DNA of 64,000 bases from Pelomonas aquatica (GCF_026712205.1 NZ_JAPPUW010000003.1:186001-250000); one strand, 5' to 3'. Numbered from the stretch's first letter, positions 9,101 through 17,056 are shown. Notes: generated from the letters alone by a model not told the origin. Translations and numbers: made by a program.

Positions 9101-9200
9101 CGACGCCATCGTCCGCACCTATATGCGGGCGCAGCAGCAGGTCGGCTCGGTCACCCAGCTGGGGCGTCGCTACATGATCGGAGCCCGCTACAAGTTCTGA
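6186..9200 (+). CDS. TonB-dependent receptor, Xanthomonas/Caulobacter carbohydrate type
   Basis: A 1004-residue outer-membrane transporter. It has a signal peptide ending near AAAHAQ, a TonB-box-like LETVVVTG (about residues 45-52), a plug domain (IGKFPDTNLAEAMQRISGVSIDRS, then VTVRGMGPDFNLVLLNGRQMPG) and a long beta-barrel ending in an aromatic residue (MIGARYKF). This matches the TIGR01782-type receptors linked to glycan uptake in Xanthomonas and Caulobacter. The ribosome site GGAG precedes the ATG. With three upstream operators of the local LacI protein and a beta-glucosidase/ABC operon across the intergenic region, it most likely imports a beta-glucan oligosaccharide across the outer membrane. 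An intrinsic terminator follows, then an operon of halogenase-like genes. Confidence 0.95.
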   Translation: MRKPRPALRLTSLAAASGLLFAGAAAHAQATAPAAAASAPQAQQLETVVVTGIRKSLETSVNLKRSAAGLVDGIVAEDIGKFPDTNLAEAMQRISGVSIDRSNGEGTKVTVRGMGPDFNLVLLNGRQMPGSNIDGSAPSSRSFDFSNLASEGVSALEVYKTSKASTPTGGMGATINIRTPRPFDSRETVASVGVKMVRDSTARNLPAEEQGKQLTPELSGIYSTQFADGMFGIALIGSYQVRDSGYNQAAVTSGWHTFKGSDSGWGPLPNPAPEVKNRPGPNDIYNVPQNLNYAFTGIHRERSNGQLVFQFRPVKDLVGTLDYTMSEQKFRQKRNDISAWFNFGGQFGEYTPGPIATPLVYGEHIPTGNADVAMGTSRTSTSNRNRSVGLNLKWKATDALNFDFDAHHSTATSGADDPLGTSVTLGTASFNRGDTAADFSNKFPVLSIANAPLDPTLQELEGSVFGNSYQRNEINQAQASGKWKIDADSSLDFGISLTDVKNRSAYTNVQRNTWGHNAGSAGGPADMPDNIWHADSIGKYFGGVPGHDSSKLYNQFFYFNFDDVRNAAIKAVGSNLPYLASFDFDNSQNYAAKLAGLPNVGYSFQDMRTTEKTRSLYLQYNRAWEWGIPFDASVGARYEKTDVTSPTRQSIPQSVQWASTNELSIVSGDVTSFSLSGKYSYLLPSIDLSADVTPDTKLRLSYGETIGRPGWANLQGGITLNNPGRIAGNVGSVGNPDLKPLKSRNFDFSAEHYYDKGSYISASYFRKDLSDYIEPVSVAQTPFNLHTPAGSAMFNEAIGKGGCGATASDCIRQYIFKNYPTAPGVNVATQTITGQPGDPLMVFQMATQANSSRKASLNGIELNAQHSFRNGLGFSANFTRVRSSAAYQDGVVGQEFAIDGLGDSGNLVGFYEDTSYSARLAYNWRGRYLITHFGGTDGAQPLYVEPRGQLDLSLGYNLNKQLSLQLEAINLNDAIVRTYMRAQQQVGSVTQLGRRYMIGARYKF

Positions 9201-9269
9201 GCTCCGAGGCAAAGCCTGGTACGGCGGTGCTCGCGCCCTGGGGCGCCGCCCTTGTTCGCCGATTGGCGA

Positions 9270-9291
9270 GGCCGCGCGAGCGGCCCTTTTT
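9270..9291 (+). terminator. Intrinsic terminator between receptor and halogenase operon
   Basis: GGCCGC and GCGGCC form a perfect 6-bp stem with a GCGA loop, followed directly by CTTTTT. It lies 70 bases after the receptor stop and only 14 bases before the ATG of the halogenase gene. Transcripts of the halogenase operon starting at the receptor promoter would therefore need read-through. Confidence 0.8.
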
Positions 9292-9305
9292 GTCTGAACT
9301 CGGGA

Positions 9306-10844
9306 ATGGCAGTGGACGACAGACTTCGCGACGTGGCGGTACTCGGCGGCGGCTCGGCCGGCTGGCTGGTCGCCGCGCTGCTGGCGGCCGTGCACGGCGG
9401 GCCGCGCGGCGGCCTGCGCGTCACGCTGGTCGAATCCAGCGAGGCGCCGCCCATCGGCGTCGGCGAGGGCAGCTGGCCGAGCATGCGCGACACGCTGCGC
9501 CGCATCGGCCTGGCCGAGGCCGACTTCGTGCGCCGCTGCCAGGTGAGCTTCAAGCAGGGCTCGCGCTTCGACCGCTGGCGGCAGGGAGGCGGCCCGGATG
9601 ACCGCTACTACCACCCCTTCATGCTGCCGGTCGGTTTCGGCGACGCCGACCTCGTGCCGGCCTGGCTGGCCACGCAAGGCCAGCGCGCCTTTGCCGACGT
9701 CGTCAGCCCCAGCGTGCAGGTCTGCGAGGCCGGCCTCGCCCCCAAGCAGGTGCAGACGCCCGAGTTCGGCGCCGTCGCCAACTACGCCTATCACTTCGAT
9801 GCCGGCCTGTTCGGCCAGGTGCTGCGCGAGCACGCCATCGCCCGTCTCGGCGTGCGCCACGTCGTCGCCCATGTCGACGCCGTGCTGGCCCGCGACGACG
9901 GCGACCTCGCCGCGCTGCAGACCCGCGGCCAGGGCCGCATCGAGGCCGACCTCTTCATCGACTGCTCCGGCCTCGCGTCGCGCCTGATCGGCCAGCACTT
10001 CGGCGTGCCGCTCAGGAGCGAGCGCGACGTGCTGTTCAACGACGCGGCGCTGGCCGTGCAGCTGCCCTACGACCGGCCGGATGCGCCGCTGGCCTCCTGC
10101 ACCATCGCCACCGCCTGGGCCAAGGGCTGGATCTGGGACATCGCGCTGCCGTCGCGGCGCGGCGTCGGCTGCGTCTACTCGCGCGCCCATGCCGGCGACG
10201 ACGAGGCCCAGGCCGCCCTGCTGGCCTATCTGGACGACACCGGCACGCCGGCCGAGCGCCCCGCGCCCCGGCCCATCCGCTTCGAGCCCGGCTATCGCGA
10301 GCGTTTCTGGGTGCGCAACTGCGTGGCCATCGGCCTGGCTTCGGGCTTCATCGAGCCGCTGGAGGCCTCGGCCCTGGCCCTGGTGGAGCTGTCCGCCGCG
10401 CGGCTGTGCGACGAACTGCCGATGACCCGCGCGACGATGGACGGCGTGGCGCGCCGCTTCAACGACGACTTCGGCTACCGCTGGGCCCGCGTGATCGACT
10501 TCCTGAAGCTGCACTATGCGCTGAGCGAACGCGACGACAGCGGCTACTGGCGCGCCCACCGCGACCCCGCCACCTGGCCTGAACGCCTGCGCGAGCTGCT
10601 GCCCGCCTGGCGGCTGCGCCCGCCGGCGCGGCACGACTTCGGCCGCATCGACGAAGTCTTCCCCGCGGCCAGCTACCAGTACATCCTCTACGGCATGGGC
10701 TTCCGCCCCGAGGCCCAGCCGCTCTCCGCCCGCCGGCTGCAGGCCGCCCAGGCCTGCTTCGACGAGGCGGCCCGCCAGGCCCGCCGCTTCCTCTCCGGGC
10801 TGCCGGGTCACCGCAGCCTGATCGACCATCTGCAAGCGCCATGA
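9306..10844 (+). CDS. Flavin-dependent halogenase-like protein (tryptophan halogenase family)
   Basis: A 512-residue member of the PF04820 family. It has the FAD-binding GGGSAGW (residues 14-20), a second flavin motif PPIGVGEGSWP (48-58), the active-site Lys (Lys83 in SFKQGSRF), a WxWxI motif (W275, W277) and the FIEPLEAS motif (348-355) containing the Glu that corresponds to the catalytic Glu of PrnA. The third element of WxWxIP is changed to Ala here (WIWDIA), unlike the other two copies in the window. Family members use FADH2, O2 and halide to halogenate indoles. There is no natural-product cluster nearby; the neighbours are a TonB receptor, a SapC protein, an FIH-like oxygenase and a second halogenase. 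The start at 9306 follows GGGA. The true substrate is unknown. Confidence 0.88.
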   Translation: MAVDDRLRDVAVLGGGSAGWLVAALLAAVHGGPRGGLRVTLVESSEAPPIGVGEGSWPSMRDTLRRIGLAEADFVRRCQVSFKQGSRFDRWRQGGGPDDRYYHPFMLPVGFGDADLVPAWLATQGQRAFADVVSPSVQVCEAGLAPKQVQTPEFGAVANYAYHFDAGLFGQVLREHAIARLGVRHVVAHVDAVLARDDGDLAALQTRGQGRIEADLFIDCSGLASRLIGQHFGVPLRSERDVLFNDAALAVQLPYDRPDAPLASCTIATAWAKGWIWDIALPSRRGVGCVYSRAHAGDDEAQAALLAYLDDTGTPAERPAPRPIRFEPGYRERFWVRNCVAIGLASGFIEPLEASALALVELSAARLCDELPMTRATMDGVARRFNDDFGYRWARVIDFLKLHYALSERDDSGYWRAHRDPATWPERLRELLPAWRLRPPARHDFGRIDEVFPAASYQYILYGMGFRPEAQPLSARRLQAAQACFDEAARQARRFLSGLPGHRSLIDHLQAP

Positions 10845-11569
10845 CCCGCCCCGCCCTGCTCGACAACGTCACCCACCGCCACCTGCGCCTGCACACCGGC
10901 CGCTCCGCCGCCCTGGGCGATGCGCGCCAGTCGGCGCTGGCCCTGCCGGCCGAATTCCGCCAGCTGCAGGCCCACTTCCCCATCGTCTTCCAGCGGGTCG
11001 ACGGCCAGGACGGCGGCAGCGCCTTCCAGCCCATCGCGCTGTTCGGCCTGGAGGAGGGGCAGAACCTCTTTCTGAGCGACGCCGGCTGGGACGCGCCCGT
11101 CGTGCCGATGGCCCTGCAGCGCGACCCCTTCATGATCGGCCGCAATGGCGACACCCTGCAGCTGCACATCGACCTCGACAGCCCGCGCATCGTCGGGCCC
11201 GGGCAGGGCGAGGTCGGCACCGCCGTCTTCCTGCCCCACGGCGGCCACAGCGAATACCTGGACCATGTCGTCAGCCTGCTCGAACACCTGCACGCCCATG
11301 CCCAGCAGCTGCCCGCCTTCATCGCCGCGCTGACCCAGCACCAGCTGCTGGAGCCCTTCGTTCTGGACGTGGAACTGGCGGACGGCAGCCAGAGCCGGCT
11401 GTCGGGCCTGTACACCGTGCACGAAGAGCGCCTGGCCGCGCTGCCCGGCGCCGCGCTGCAGGCACTGGCCCGCGACAACCACCTGCTGCCCATCTACATG
11501 CAGCTGGCCTCGCTGTCGCAGCTGCCCGGTCTCATCGAGCGCCACAACCGGCTCCACGCGATCGGCTGA
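10841..11569 (+). CDS. SapC family protein
   Basis: A 242-residue cytoplasmic protein (no signal peptide) with the SapC-family pattern: an N-terminal HRHLRL, ALPAEFRQLQAHFPIVFQ around residues 37-54, then LFGLEEGQNLFLSDAGWDAPVVPMALQRDPFMIG and a C-terminal HNRL. PF07277 takes its name from a Campylobacter S-layer locus gene, but in Proteobacteria these proteins recur beside TonB receptors and halogenase-like flavoproteins and have no known biochemical function. Its ATG overlaps the stop of the halogenase gene (ATGA), and the cupin gene follows 2 bases after its stop, so the four genes are clearly one operon. The tight link suggests that it works with the two flavoproteins or the oxygenase, perhaps as a chaperone or substrate carrier; that is inference. 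Confidence 0.85.
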   Translation: MTRPALLDNVTHRHLRLHTGRSAALGDARQSALALPAEFRQLQAHFPIVFQRVDGQDGGSAFQPIALFGLEEGQNLFLSDAGWDAPVVPMALQRDPFMIGRNGDTLQLHIDLDSPRIVGPGQGEVGTAVFLPHGGHSEYLDHVVSLLEHLHAHAQQLPAFIAALTQHQLLEPFVLDVELADGSQSRLSGLYTVHEERLAALPGAALQALARDNHLLPIYMQLASLSQLPGLIERHNRLHAIG

Positions 11570-11571
11570 GC

Positions 11572-12579
11572 ATGCGCGCCGTCCCCGACTGGCCAGCCGC
11601 CTGCGATCCCGAGGCCCTGCCCGAGGCGCTGCTGACGGCGGACCGGCCCTACGTCATCCGCGGCGCCTTTGCGCACTGGCCGGTCGTGCAGGCGGCCCGC
11701 CAATCCGGCGAGGCCCTGGCCCGCTACCTGATGGGCCTGTACAACGGTGTGCACGTCGGCCTCTTCCAGCTGCCGCCCGAGGCCCGCGGCCGCGCCTTCT
11801 ATGCGGACGTGGGCCTGAGCCGCTTCAACTTCAGGCGCCACATCGCGACGCTGGATCAGGTGCTCACCGGCCTGCTCGGACTCGCCGGCACGGCCGAGCC
11901 GCCGGCCCTGTATGTCGGCAGCACGACCGTGGAAGCCGTGCTGCCCGGCTTCATGGCCGCGAACCGCCTGGGCCTGGGCGCGCGCGATTCGCTGGCCAGC
12001 CTGTGGCTGGGCAACCGCAGCCGCGTCGCGGCCCACTACGACCTGCCGGACAACCTCGCCATCGCCGCCGCCGGCCGGCGCCGCTTCACGCTGTTCGCGC
12101 CCGGGCAGATCCACAACCTCTACATGGGCCCGCTGGACCCGACGCCCGCCGGCCAGCCCATCAGCCTGGTGGACTTCGCCGCGCCGGACTTCGAGCGCTT
12201 CCCGCGCTTCGCGCAGGCGCTGCAGGCCGGCGAGGTCGCCGAGCTCGACCCCGGCGACGCGATCTTCATCCCCAGCATGTGGTTCCACCACGTCGAAGGC
12301 CTGGAGCCGATCAACCTGCTCATCAACGCCTGGTGGCGCCAGACGCCCGAGTACATGGACTCGCCCGTCAGCGCCCTGCACCTCGCGCTAATGACCCTGC
12401 GCAAGCTGCCCGAGAAGGAACGCCGCATCTGGCAGCAGCACTTCCAGCACTTCGTCTTCGACGCCGACGCCAGCACCTGGGCCCACATCCCGCCCGCCGC
12501 CCGCGGCCTGCTCGACGGCGCCGACGACACCACCTCGCGCCAGGCCCGCGCGCAACTGCTGAGTCAATTGAAACGATGA
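11572..12579 (+). CDS. FIH-like cupin_8 (JmjC-type) 2-oxoglutarate oxygenase candidate
   Basis: A 335-residue protein with a cupin_8 double-stranded beta-helix. The Fe(II)-binding set is visible as HYD (His155, Asp157) and a distal His in MWFHHVEGLEPINLL (His239 or His240), which closely resembles the corresponding motif of the asparaginyl hydroxylase FIH. An Arg-rich strand (GRRRFTLFAP, 168-177) and the N-terminal RPYVIRGAFAHWPVV are also family marks. Such enzymes use 2-oxoglutarate and O2 to hydroxylate protein side chains or small molecules. It is the third gene of the halogenase-SapC-cupin-halogenase operon and its stop overlaps the next ATG. The substrate cannot be read from the sequence; modification of a peptide or protein partner is a reasonable hypothesis because of the FIH-like metal site. 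Confidence 0.83.
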   Translation: MRAVPDWPAACDPEALPEALLTADRPYVIRGAFAHWPVVQAARQSGEALARYLMGLYNGVHVGLFQLPPEARGRAFYADVGLSRFNFRRHIATLDQVLTGLLGLAGTAEPPALYVGSTTVEAVLPGFMAANRLGLGARDSLASLWLGNRSRVAAHYDLPDNLAIAAAGRRRFTLFAPGQIHNLYMGPLDPTPAGQPISLVDFAAPDFERFPRFAQALQAGEVAELDPGDAIFIPSMWFHHVEGLEPINLLINAWWRQTPEYMDSPVSALHLALMTLRKLPEKERRIWQQHFQHFVFDADASTWAHIPPAARGLLDGADDTTSRQARAQLLSQLKR

Positions 12580-14123
12580 ACACGCCCACGACCCAACCCG
12601 TACGCCGCGTCGTCATCGCCGGCGGCGGCACCGCAGGCTGGATGATGGCCGCGCTGATGAGCAAGCTGCTCGGCAGGCAGCTCGACATCAAGCTCGTCGA
12701 GTCCGAGGAGATCGGCACCGTCGGCGTCGGCGAGGCCACCATCCCGGCCCTGCACACCTTTCACAACCTGCTCGGCATCAACGAGGCCGAGTTCATGGCC
12801 GCGACCAACGCGACCTTCAAGCTCGGCATCCATTTCGAGGGCTGGAAGGACATCGGCGAGGACTATTTCCACTCTTTCGGCTCGACCGGCAACGACCACT
12901 GGAGCGCCGGCTTCCAGCATTTCTGGCTCAAGGGCGTGGCGGAGGGCCTGGCCAGGCCCTACACCGACTACAACCCCGAGACGGTGGCGGCCTTTGCCAA
13001 CCGCTTCGCCCACCTGCCGCGCAACGGGCTGAACTACGCCTACCACCTGGACGCCGGCCGCTACGCCCGATACCTGCGCGCGATGAGCGAGGCCCACGGC
13101 GTGCAGCGCATCGAAGGCAGGATCGCCGCCGTGCTGCAGGACGGCCCGCAGGGCCGGGCGGGCGACATCACCGCGCTGCAGATGCAGGACGGCACGCGCA
13201 TAGCCGGCGAGCTCTTCATCGACTGCACCGGCTTTCGCTCCCTGCTGCTGGGCGAGACGCTGGGCGTGGGCTACGAGGACTGGTCCTGCTGGCTGCCCTG
13301 CGACCGCGCGGTGGCCGTGCAGACCGCCTCGGTGCGCGAGGCCTGGCCCTACACGCGGGCCATCTGCCACCCCTTCGGCTGGCAATGGCGCATCCCGCTG
13401 CAGAACCGCGTCGGCAACGGCCTGGTCTACAGCAGCAGGGAGCTCAGCGACGCCGACGCGCCCGAGGTGCTGAAGCAGCACGTCGAGGGCGAGCTGCTGA
13501 TCCCGCCGCGCCTGCTGAAGTTCACCCCCGGCCAGCGCGCCAAGGCGTGGGAGCGCAACTGCATCGCCGTCGGCCTCGCCAGCGGCTTCGTCGAGCCGCT
13601 GGAATCCACCAGCATCCACCTGATCCAGCGTTCCGCCATCCGGCTGATGCAGCTCTTCCCGGGCGGCGGCATCAAGCCGGCCGACATCGAGGAATACAAC
13701 CAGCAGTCCAGACGCGAGCTGGAGCACATCCGCGACTTCATCGTGCTGCACTACCACGTCAACGCGCGCACCGACTCCCGGCTCTGGCGCGATGTGCGCG
13801 ACATGGAGCTGCCGGCCACGCTGCGCCACCGCATCGAACTCTTCCGCGCCAGCGCCCGCGTCTTCCGCCCCAGCGACGAGCTGTTCGCCGAGAACTCCTG
13901 GATCCAGGTCATGCTCGGCCAGGGCATCGCGCCGCAGGCCTACCACCCGGTGGCCGACCTGATGGGCCGGCCGGAACTGAGCAACTTCCTCGGCGACATC
14001 CAGCTCAAGGTCTCGCGCACCGTGGCCGGCCTGCCCGGCCACCAGGCCTATGTCGAGCAGCTGTGCGCGCCCTACCGCAGCGCGTCGACGGCCCAGCTGG
14101 CCGCCACGCCGCTGCGGGCTTGA
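12576..14123 (+). CDS. Flavin-dependent halogenase-like protein, second copy
   Basis: A 515-residue PF04820 protein with every hallmark intact: GGGTAGW (16-22), TVGVGEATIP (48-57), catalytic Lys82 in TFKLGIHF, the WQWRIP motif (269-274) and FVEPLEST (338-345) with Glu340. It is only distantly similar to the first copy (9306), but very similar in motif pattern to the third copy at 53806, so the two operon members are probably not recent duplicates and may act in different steps. Related proteins from Brevundimonas (BrvH) and Xanthomonas campestris were reported to brominate free indole in vitro, yet their role in TonB receptor loci is not known. Last gene of the operon, coupled by ATGA to the cupin gene; a terminator follows at 14267. 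Confidence 0.9.
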   Translation: MNTPTTQPVRRVVIAGGGTAGWMMAALMSKLLGRQLDIKLVESEEIGTVGVGEATIPALHTFHNLLGINEAEFMAATNATFKLGIHFEGWKDIGEDYFHSFGSTGNDHWSAGFQHFWLKGVAEGLARPYTDYNPETVAAFANRFAHLPRNGLNYAYHLDAGRYARYLRAMSEAHGVQRIEGRIAAVLQDGPQGRAGDITALQMQDGTRIAGELFIDCTGFRSLLLGETLGVGYEDWSCWLPCDRAVAVQTASVREAWPYTRAICHPFGWQWRIPLQNRVGNGLVYSSRELSDADAPEVLKQHVEGELLIPPRLLKFTPGQRAKAWERNCIAVGLASGFVEPLESTSIHLIQRSAIRLMQLFPGGGIKPADIEEYNQQSRRELEHIRDFIVLHYHVNARTDSRLWRDVRDMELPATLRHRIELFRASARVFRPSDELFAENSWIQVMLGQGIAPQAYHPVADLMGRPELSNFLGDIQLKVSRTVAGLPGHQAYVEQLCAPYRSASTAQLAATPLRA

Positions 14124-14266
14124 AATCCCCACGGCCGGCCCGACATTTCAGCCCGACGGACAATTCCATCCAACATGAAGCTCAACCCCACGACCCAAGC
14201 CCGCCTCGACACCTAAGGCGTCTTCGACCGTGTTCGGAAGGCGCAAGGCCTTCCGGTTCAGCACTC

Positions 14267-14305
14267 AACCCCGGCAGGCCCGCAGCTCCCGGGGTTTTGT
14301 TTTTC
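14267..14305 (+). terminator. Intrinsic terminator after the halogenase operon
   Basis: AACCCCGG and CCGGGGTT form an 8-bp stem around a 14-base loop, followed by TTGTTTTT. It ends the halogenase operon or, if transcription starts inside the intergenic region, could act as an attenuator before the EF-G paralogue. Confidence 0.75.
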
Positions 14306-14422
14306 CAACTGGGTTCAACCGTGTTCAACCGCACCTTCGACAAGCTGATCGCCACGATTCCCGAGCGCCGGAGCGCGGCTTCGCTGCGCCTGCGCTTCGG
14401 CGTGCTGCCCACGCGCTAGCCC

Positions 14423-14469
14423 GGTGGTTCCACTCCGGGCTGGCATGCCAACCCGAATCAGGAACCACC
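14423..14469 (+). promoter_or_regulatory. Inverted repeat masking the EF-G paralogue ribosome site
   Basis: GGTGGTTCC (14423-14431) and GGAACCACC (14461-14469) are perfect 9-base complements. The second arm contains the only Shine-Dalgarno-like bases (AGGAA) and ends directly at the ATG. Folding would hide the ribosome site, so translation may depend on opening this stem. Confidence 0.6.
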
Positions 14470-16482
14470 ATGAACTCGAACAACCTCCGCAATCTGCGCA
14501 ACATCGGCGTCATCGCCCACGTCGACGCCGGCAAGACCACGACCACCGAACGCATCCTGTTCTACACGGGCGAGAACCATCGCATCGGCGAAGTGGACGA
14601 CGGCAGCACGACGATGGACTTCGACCCCCAGGAGCGCCAGCGCGGCATCACCATCCACAGCGCGGCCACCACCGTGCACTGGCAGGGCACGCAGATCAAC
14701 CTGATCGACACGCCCGGCCACATCGACTTCAACATCGAGGTCAAGCGCTCGCTGCGCGTGCTGGACGGCGCCGTCGTCGTCTTCGACGGCGTGGCCGGCG
14801 TGGAGCCGCAGACCGAGACCAACTGGCGCCTCGCGGACGACTACCGCGTGCCCCGCATCGCCTTCGTCAACAAGCTGGACCGCGCCGGCGCGGACTTCCC
14901 GCGCGTCGTCTCGATGATGCGCGAGCGCCTCGGTGCGCGCGCGCTGCCGCTGCAACTCCCCATCGGCGCCGAGAGCGAATTCCGCGGCGTCGTGGACCTG
15001 CTCGCCCTGCAGGCCCTGGTCTGGGACCGCGACGACGCGAAGGAGCCCCCGCGCGTGACGGAGATTCCGCCCGAGCTGATGAGCGCTGCCCAGGCGGCCC
15101 GTGCACGCCTGGTCGAGGCCGTCGTCGAGCGCGACGACGCGCTGCTGGACGCCTGGCTGCGCGGCGAGAGCCCCGGCGTCGACGCGCTGCGCGCCGGCCT
15201 GCGCGCCGCCACCATCGCCGGCGACATCGTGCCCGTGCTGGCCGGCTCGGCCTTCCGCAACCGCGGCGTGGAGCCGCTGCTGGACGCCGTCGTCGCCTAC
15301 CTCCCGCGCCCGGGTGAAGCCCCCGGCGCGGCGGACACGCAGGGCCCGCTGTCGGCCCTGGCCTTCAAGCTGAGCGCCGACGACCACGGCGCGATGGTGT
15401 TCGTGCGCGTCTACAGCGGCGTGCTCAAGCGCGGTGACACGGTCTTCAACGCGAGCACCGGCAAGGCCGAGCGCGCGTCGCGGCTCTACGAGATCCACGC
15501 GGACCGCCGCGTCGAGCGCGACGAACTCGTCGCCGGCGACATCGCGGGCATCGTCGGCCTGAAGGACGTGCTGACCGGCCACACGCTGGCTTCCGCCAAG
15601 GACGCGCCCGTGCTGGAAAGCATCGAAGCGCCCGAGGCCGTCATCGACGTCGCCATCGAGCCCCGCAGCCAGGACGGCACGGCCGCCCTCGCCAAGGGCC
15701 TGGCCGTGCTCGTCCGCGAAGACCCGTCGCTGCGCCTGCGCCAGGACACCGACTCGGGCCAGACCCTGCTGTCCGGCATGGGCGAGCTGCAGCTGGAGGT
15801 GGCGGTGGAGAAGCTGCGTTCGCGCTTCGGCGTCGAGGTGCAGATGGGCCGCCCGCAGGTCGCCTACCGCGAGACCCTCACGGCGGCTGCCGAGGTGCAC
15901 CACCTGCACCGCAAGCAGAGCGGCGGCCCCGGCCAGTTCGCCGAGCTGACGCTGCGCGTGGCGCCGCTGCCGCGCGGCGCGGGCATGCGCTTCGACAGCA
16001 CGGTGGTGGGCGGCGCGATCCCGCGCGAGTTCATCCCGGCCGTCGAGGTGGGCGTGCGCAAGGCCGCGCTGGCCGGGCCGTTCGCCGGCTACCCGCTGGT
16101 GGACTTCGAGGCCGTGCTCGTCGACGGCAGCCACCATGTGCGCGACTCGTCGGCGCTGGCCTTCGAGCTGGCGGCGGCGGCGGCGCTGCGCGAGGCGGTG
16201 CTGAAGGCCTCGCCGGTGGTGCTGGAGCCGCTGATGGCCGTCGAGGTCATCACGCCGGCCGACTACCTCGGCGACGTCATCGGCGACCTGCTGCGGCGGC
16301 ACGGCCATGTGCAGGGCCAGGACGCGCGCGGCAACGCGGTCGTCGTGACGGCCCATGTGCCGCTGGCGCAGATGTTCGGCTACATCGGCCATCTGCGCGC
16401 CCTCAGCTCGGGGCGCGCGCAGTTCACGATGCAGCTGAGCCACTATGCAGAAGTGCCGGCGCGCGCCGCGCTGGCGGCATGA
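14470..16482 (+). CDS. fusA2: Elongation factor G paralogue
   Basis: A 670-residue translational GTPase. It shows the G1 loop [12 protein letters not shown] (16-27), the switch [10 protein letters not shown], the NKLD specificity motif and the later EF-G domains ([58 protein letters not shown]; and the C-terminal [24 protein letters not shown]). It is slightly shorter than canonical EF-G (about 700), and no ribosomal or tuf genes surround it, so it is more likely the extra EF-G that many Betaproteobacteria carry than the main fusA of the str operon. Paralogues of this kind can serve in ribosome recycling, stress or slow growth. Start chosen from the family N-terminus and the adjacent AGGAACC; an inverted repeat encloses that site. 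Confidence 0.9.
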   Translation: MNSNNLRNLRNIGVIAHVDAGKTTTTERILFYTGENHRIGEVDDGSTTMDFDPQERQRGITIHSAATTVHWQGTQINLIDTPGHIDFNIEVKRSLRVLDGAVVVFDGVAGVEPQTETNWRLADDYRVPRIAFVNKLDRAGADFPRVVSMMRERLGARALPLQLPIGAESEFRGVVDLLALQALVWDRDDAKEPPRVTEIPPELMSAAQAARARLVEAVVERDDALLDAWLRGESPGVDALRAGLRAATIAGDIVPVLAGSAFRNRGVEPLLDAVVAYLPRPGEAPGAADTQGPLSALAFKLSADDHGAMVFVRVYSGVLKRGDTVFNASTGKAERASRLYEIHADRRVERDELVAGDIAGIVGLKDVLTGHTLASAKDAPVLESIEAPEAVIDVAIEPRSQDGTAALAKGLAVLVREDPSLRLRQDTDSGQTLLSGMGELQLEVAVEKLRSRFGVEVQMGRPQVAYRETLTAAAEVHHLHRKQSGGPGQFAELTLRVAPLPRGAGMRFDSTVVGGAIPREFIPAVEVGVRKAALAGPFAGYPLVDFEAVLVDGSHHVRDSSALAFELAAAAALREAVLKASPVVLEPLMAVEVITPADYLGDVIGDLLRRHGHVQGQDARGNAVVVTAHVPLAQMFGYIGHLRALSSGRAQFTMQLSHYAEVPARAALAA

Positions 16483-16489
16483 GCCGGGG

Positions 16490-16522
16490 GCGGGAGGCGG
16501 GCCGACGGGGCCTGCCTTCCGC
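16490..16522 (+). terminator. GC-rich hairpin after the EF-G paralogue
   Basis: Arms GCGGGAGGCGGGCC and GGCCTGCCTTCCGC pair at about 12 of 14 positions, eight bases after the EF-G stop. There is no T tract, so it may stabilise the 3' end or assist factor-dependent termination rather than act as a classical intrinsic terminator. Confidence 0.4.
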
Positions 16523-16637
16523 CTGTGCGGCAGGTCACCCGACCGGGAGGGGCGACTGCACGCTTCGTAGCGAATTGCGGTCAGTCAGGCTGCGGTGGTA
16601 GCGTGCCGGCCATCCTTCATCTAAACCTCGGTGTGCC

Positions 16638-16949
16638 ATGCCGTCCCAAATTTTCGCCGCTGAGCGCATTTGGTTTGCAGTCGCGCCAGATGGCACGGAA
16701 CACGAGGTTGTAGTCGCCATAGGTCCGCCCACAAAGGCGGAGCGTGGTGAGTGGCGATCCGTAGCGTCGGTCGGGTGCTTAGAAACAGCAACCCATTCCA
16801 TCGCTGGCATCGATTCTTGGCAAGCAATCGAATTGGCTATGCGATTTTCAGCAAGGCGTATCGGTCATTTCGCCGAGATTGGATGGCGGTTCTATTGGGA
16901 GCGCGGCGGTGAGCTTGCAACAGCGCAGGACCTGGCATGTGTCTCGTGA
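16638..16949 (+). CDS. Small hypothetical protein (DUF6968-like)
   Basis: A 103-residue protein with no signal peptide or membrane segment. The pattern AVAPDGTEHEVVVAIGPP, then GEWRSVASVGCLE, then GIDSWQAIELAMRFSARRI resembles small DUF6968-type proteins, in which a short beta-sheet is followed by a helix of the form D-x-x-Q-A-x-x-L-A. No function is known for that group. Base composition is visibly less GC-rich than in the flanking catabolic genes, and it lies in an islet with a toxin-antitoxin pair, suggesting recent acquisition. The assignment to DUF6968 is from memory of the pattern and should be treated as tentative. Confidence 0.6.
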   Translation: MPSQIFAAERIWFAVAPDGTEHEVVVAIGPPTKAERGEWRSVASVGCLETATHSIAGIDSWQAIELAMRFSARRIGHFAEIGWRFYWERGGELATAQDLACVS

Positions 16950-17056
16950 TGGACAGGACTCGGCCACGAGCTGACAACGGCGCACCTCAGCCTCGGGGCC
17001 GCCTGCGCATCTGATCGCAACACGTGCACGAATCACATTTGCATTACACTTTGCGC

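Larger units (their letters stand above)
14124..14469 (+). other. Intergenic region between halogenase operon and EF-G paralogue
   Basis: A 346-base region without a recognised gene. In order it holds a 13-codon open frame starting ATGAAGCTCAAC (14175-14216), a perfect 8-bp hairpin with a 5-base loop (14235-14255), an intrinsic terminator (14267-14305) and an inverted repeat around the EF-G ribosome site. A short peptide frame followed by hairpin and terminator resembles a transcription-attenuation leader, but the small frame could equally be chance. Confidence 0.5.

Noticed and set aside
5973-10835. A 1620-residue open frame on the minus strand
   Set aside because: It runs antisense to the TonB receptor and the halogenase gene. 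Its composition is the repetitive Ala/Gly/Val/Arg/His pattern of antisense frames in high-GC DNA, with no domain or ribosome site.
9306-14123. A halogenated natural-product gene cluster
   Set aside because: There are no peptide synthetase, polyketide synthase, indole-tailoring or resistance genes; the surroundings are purely glycan uptake and regulation.
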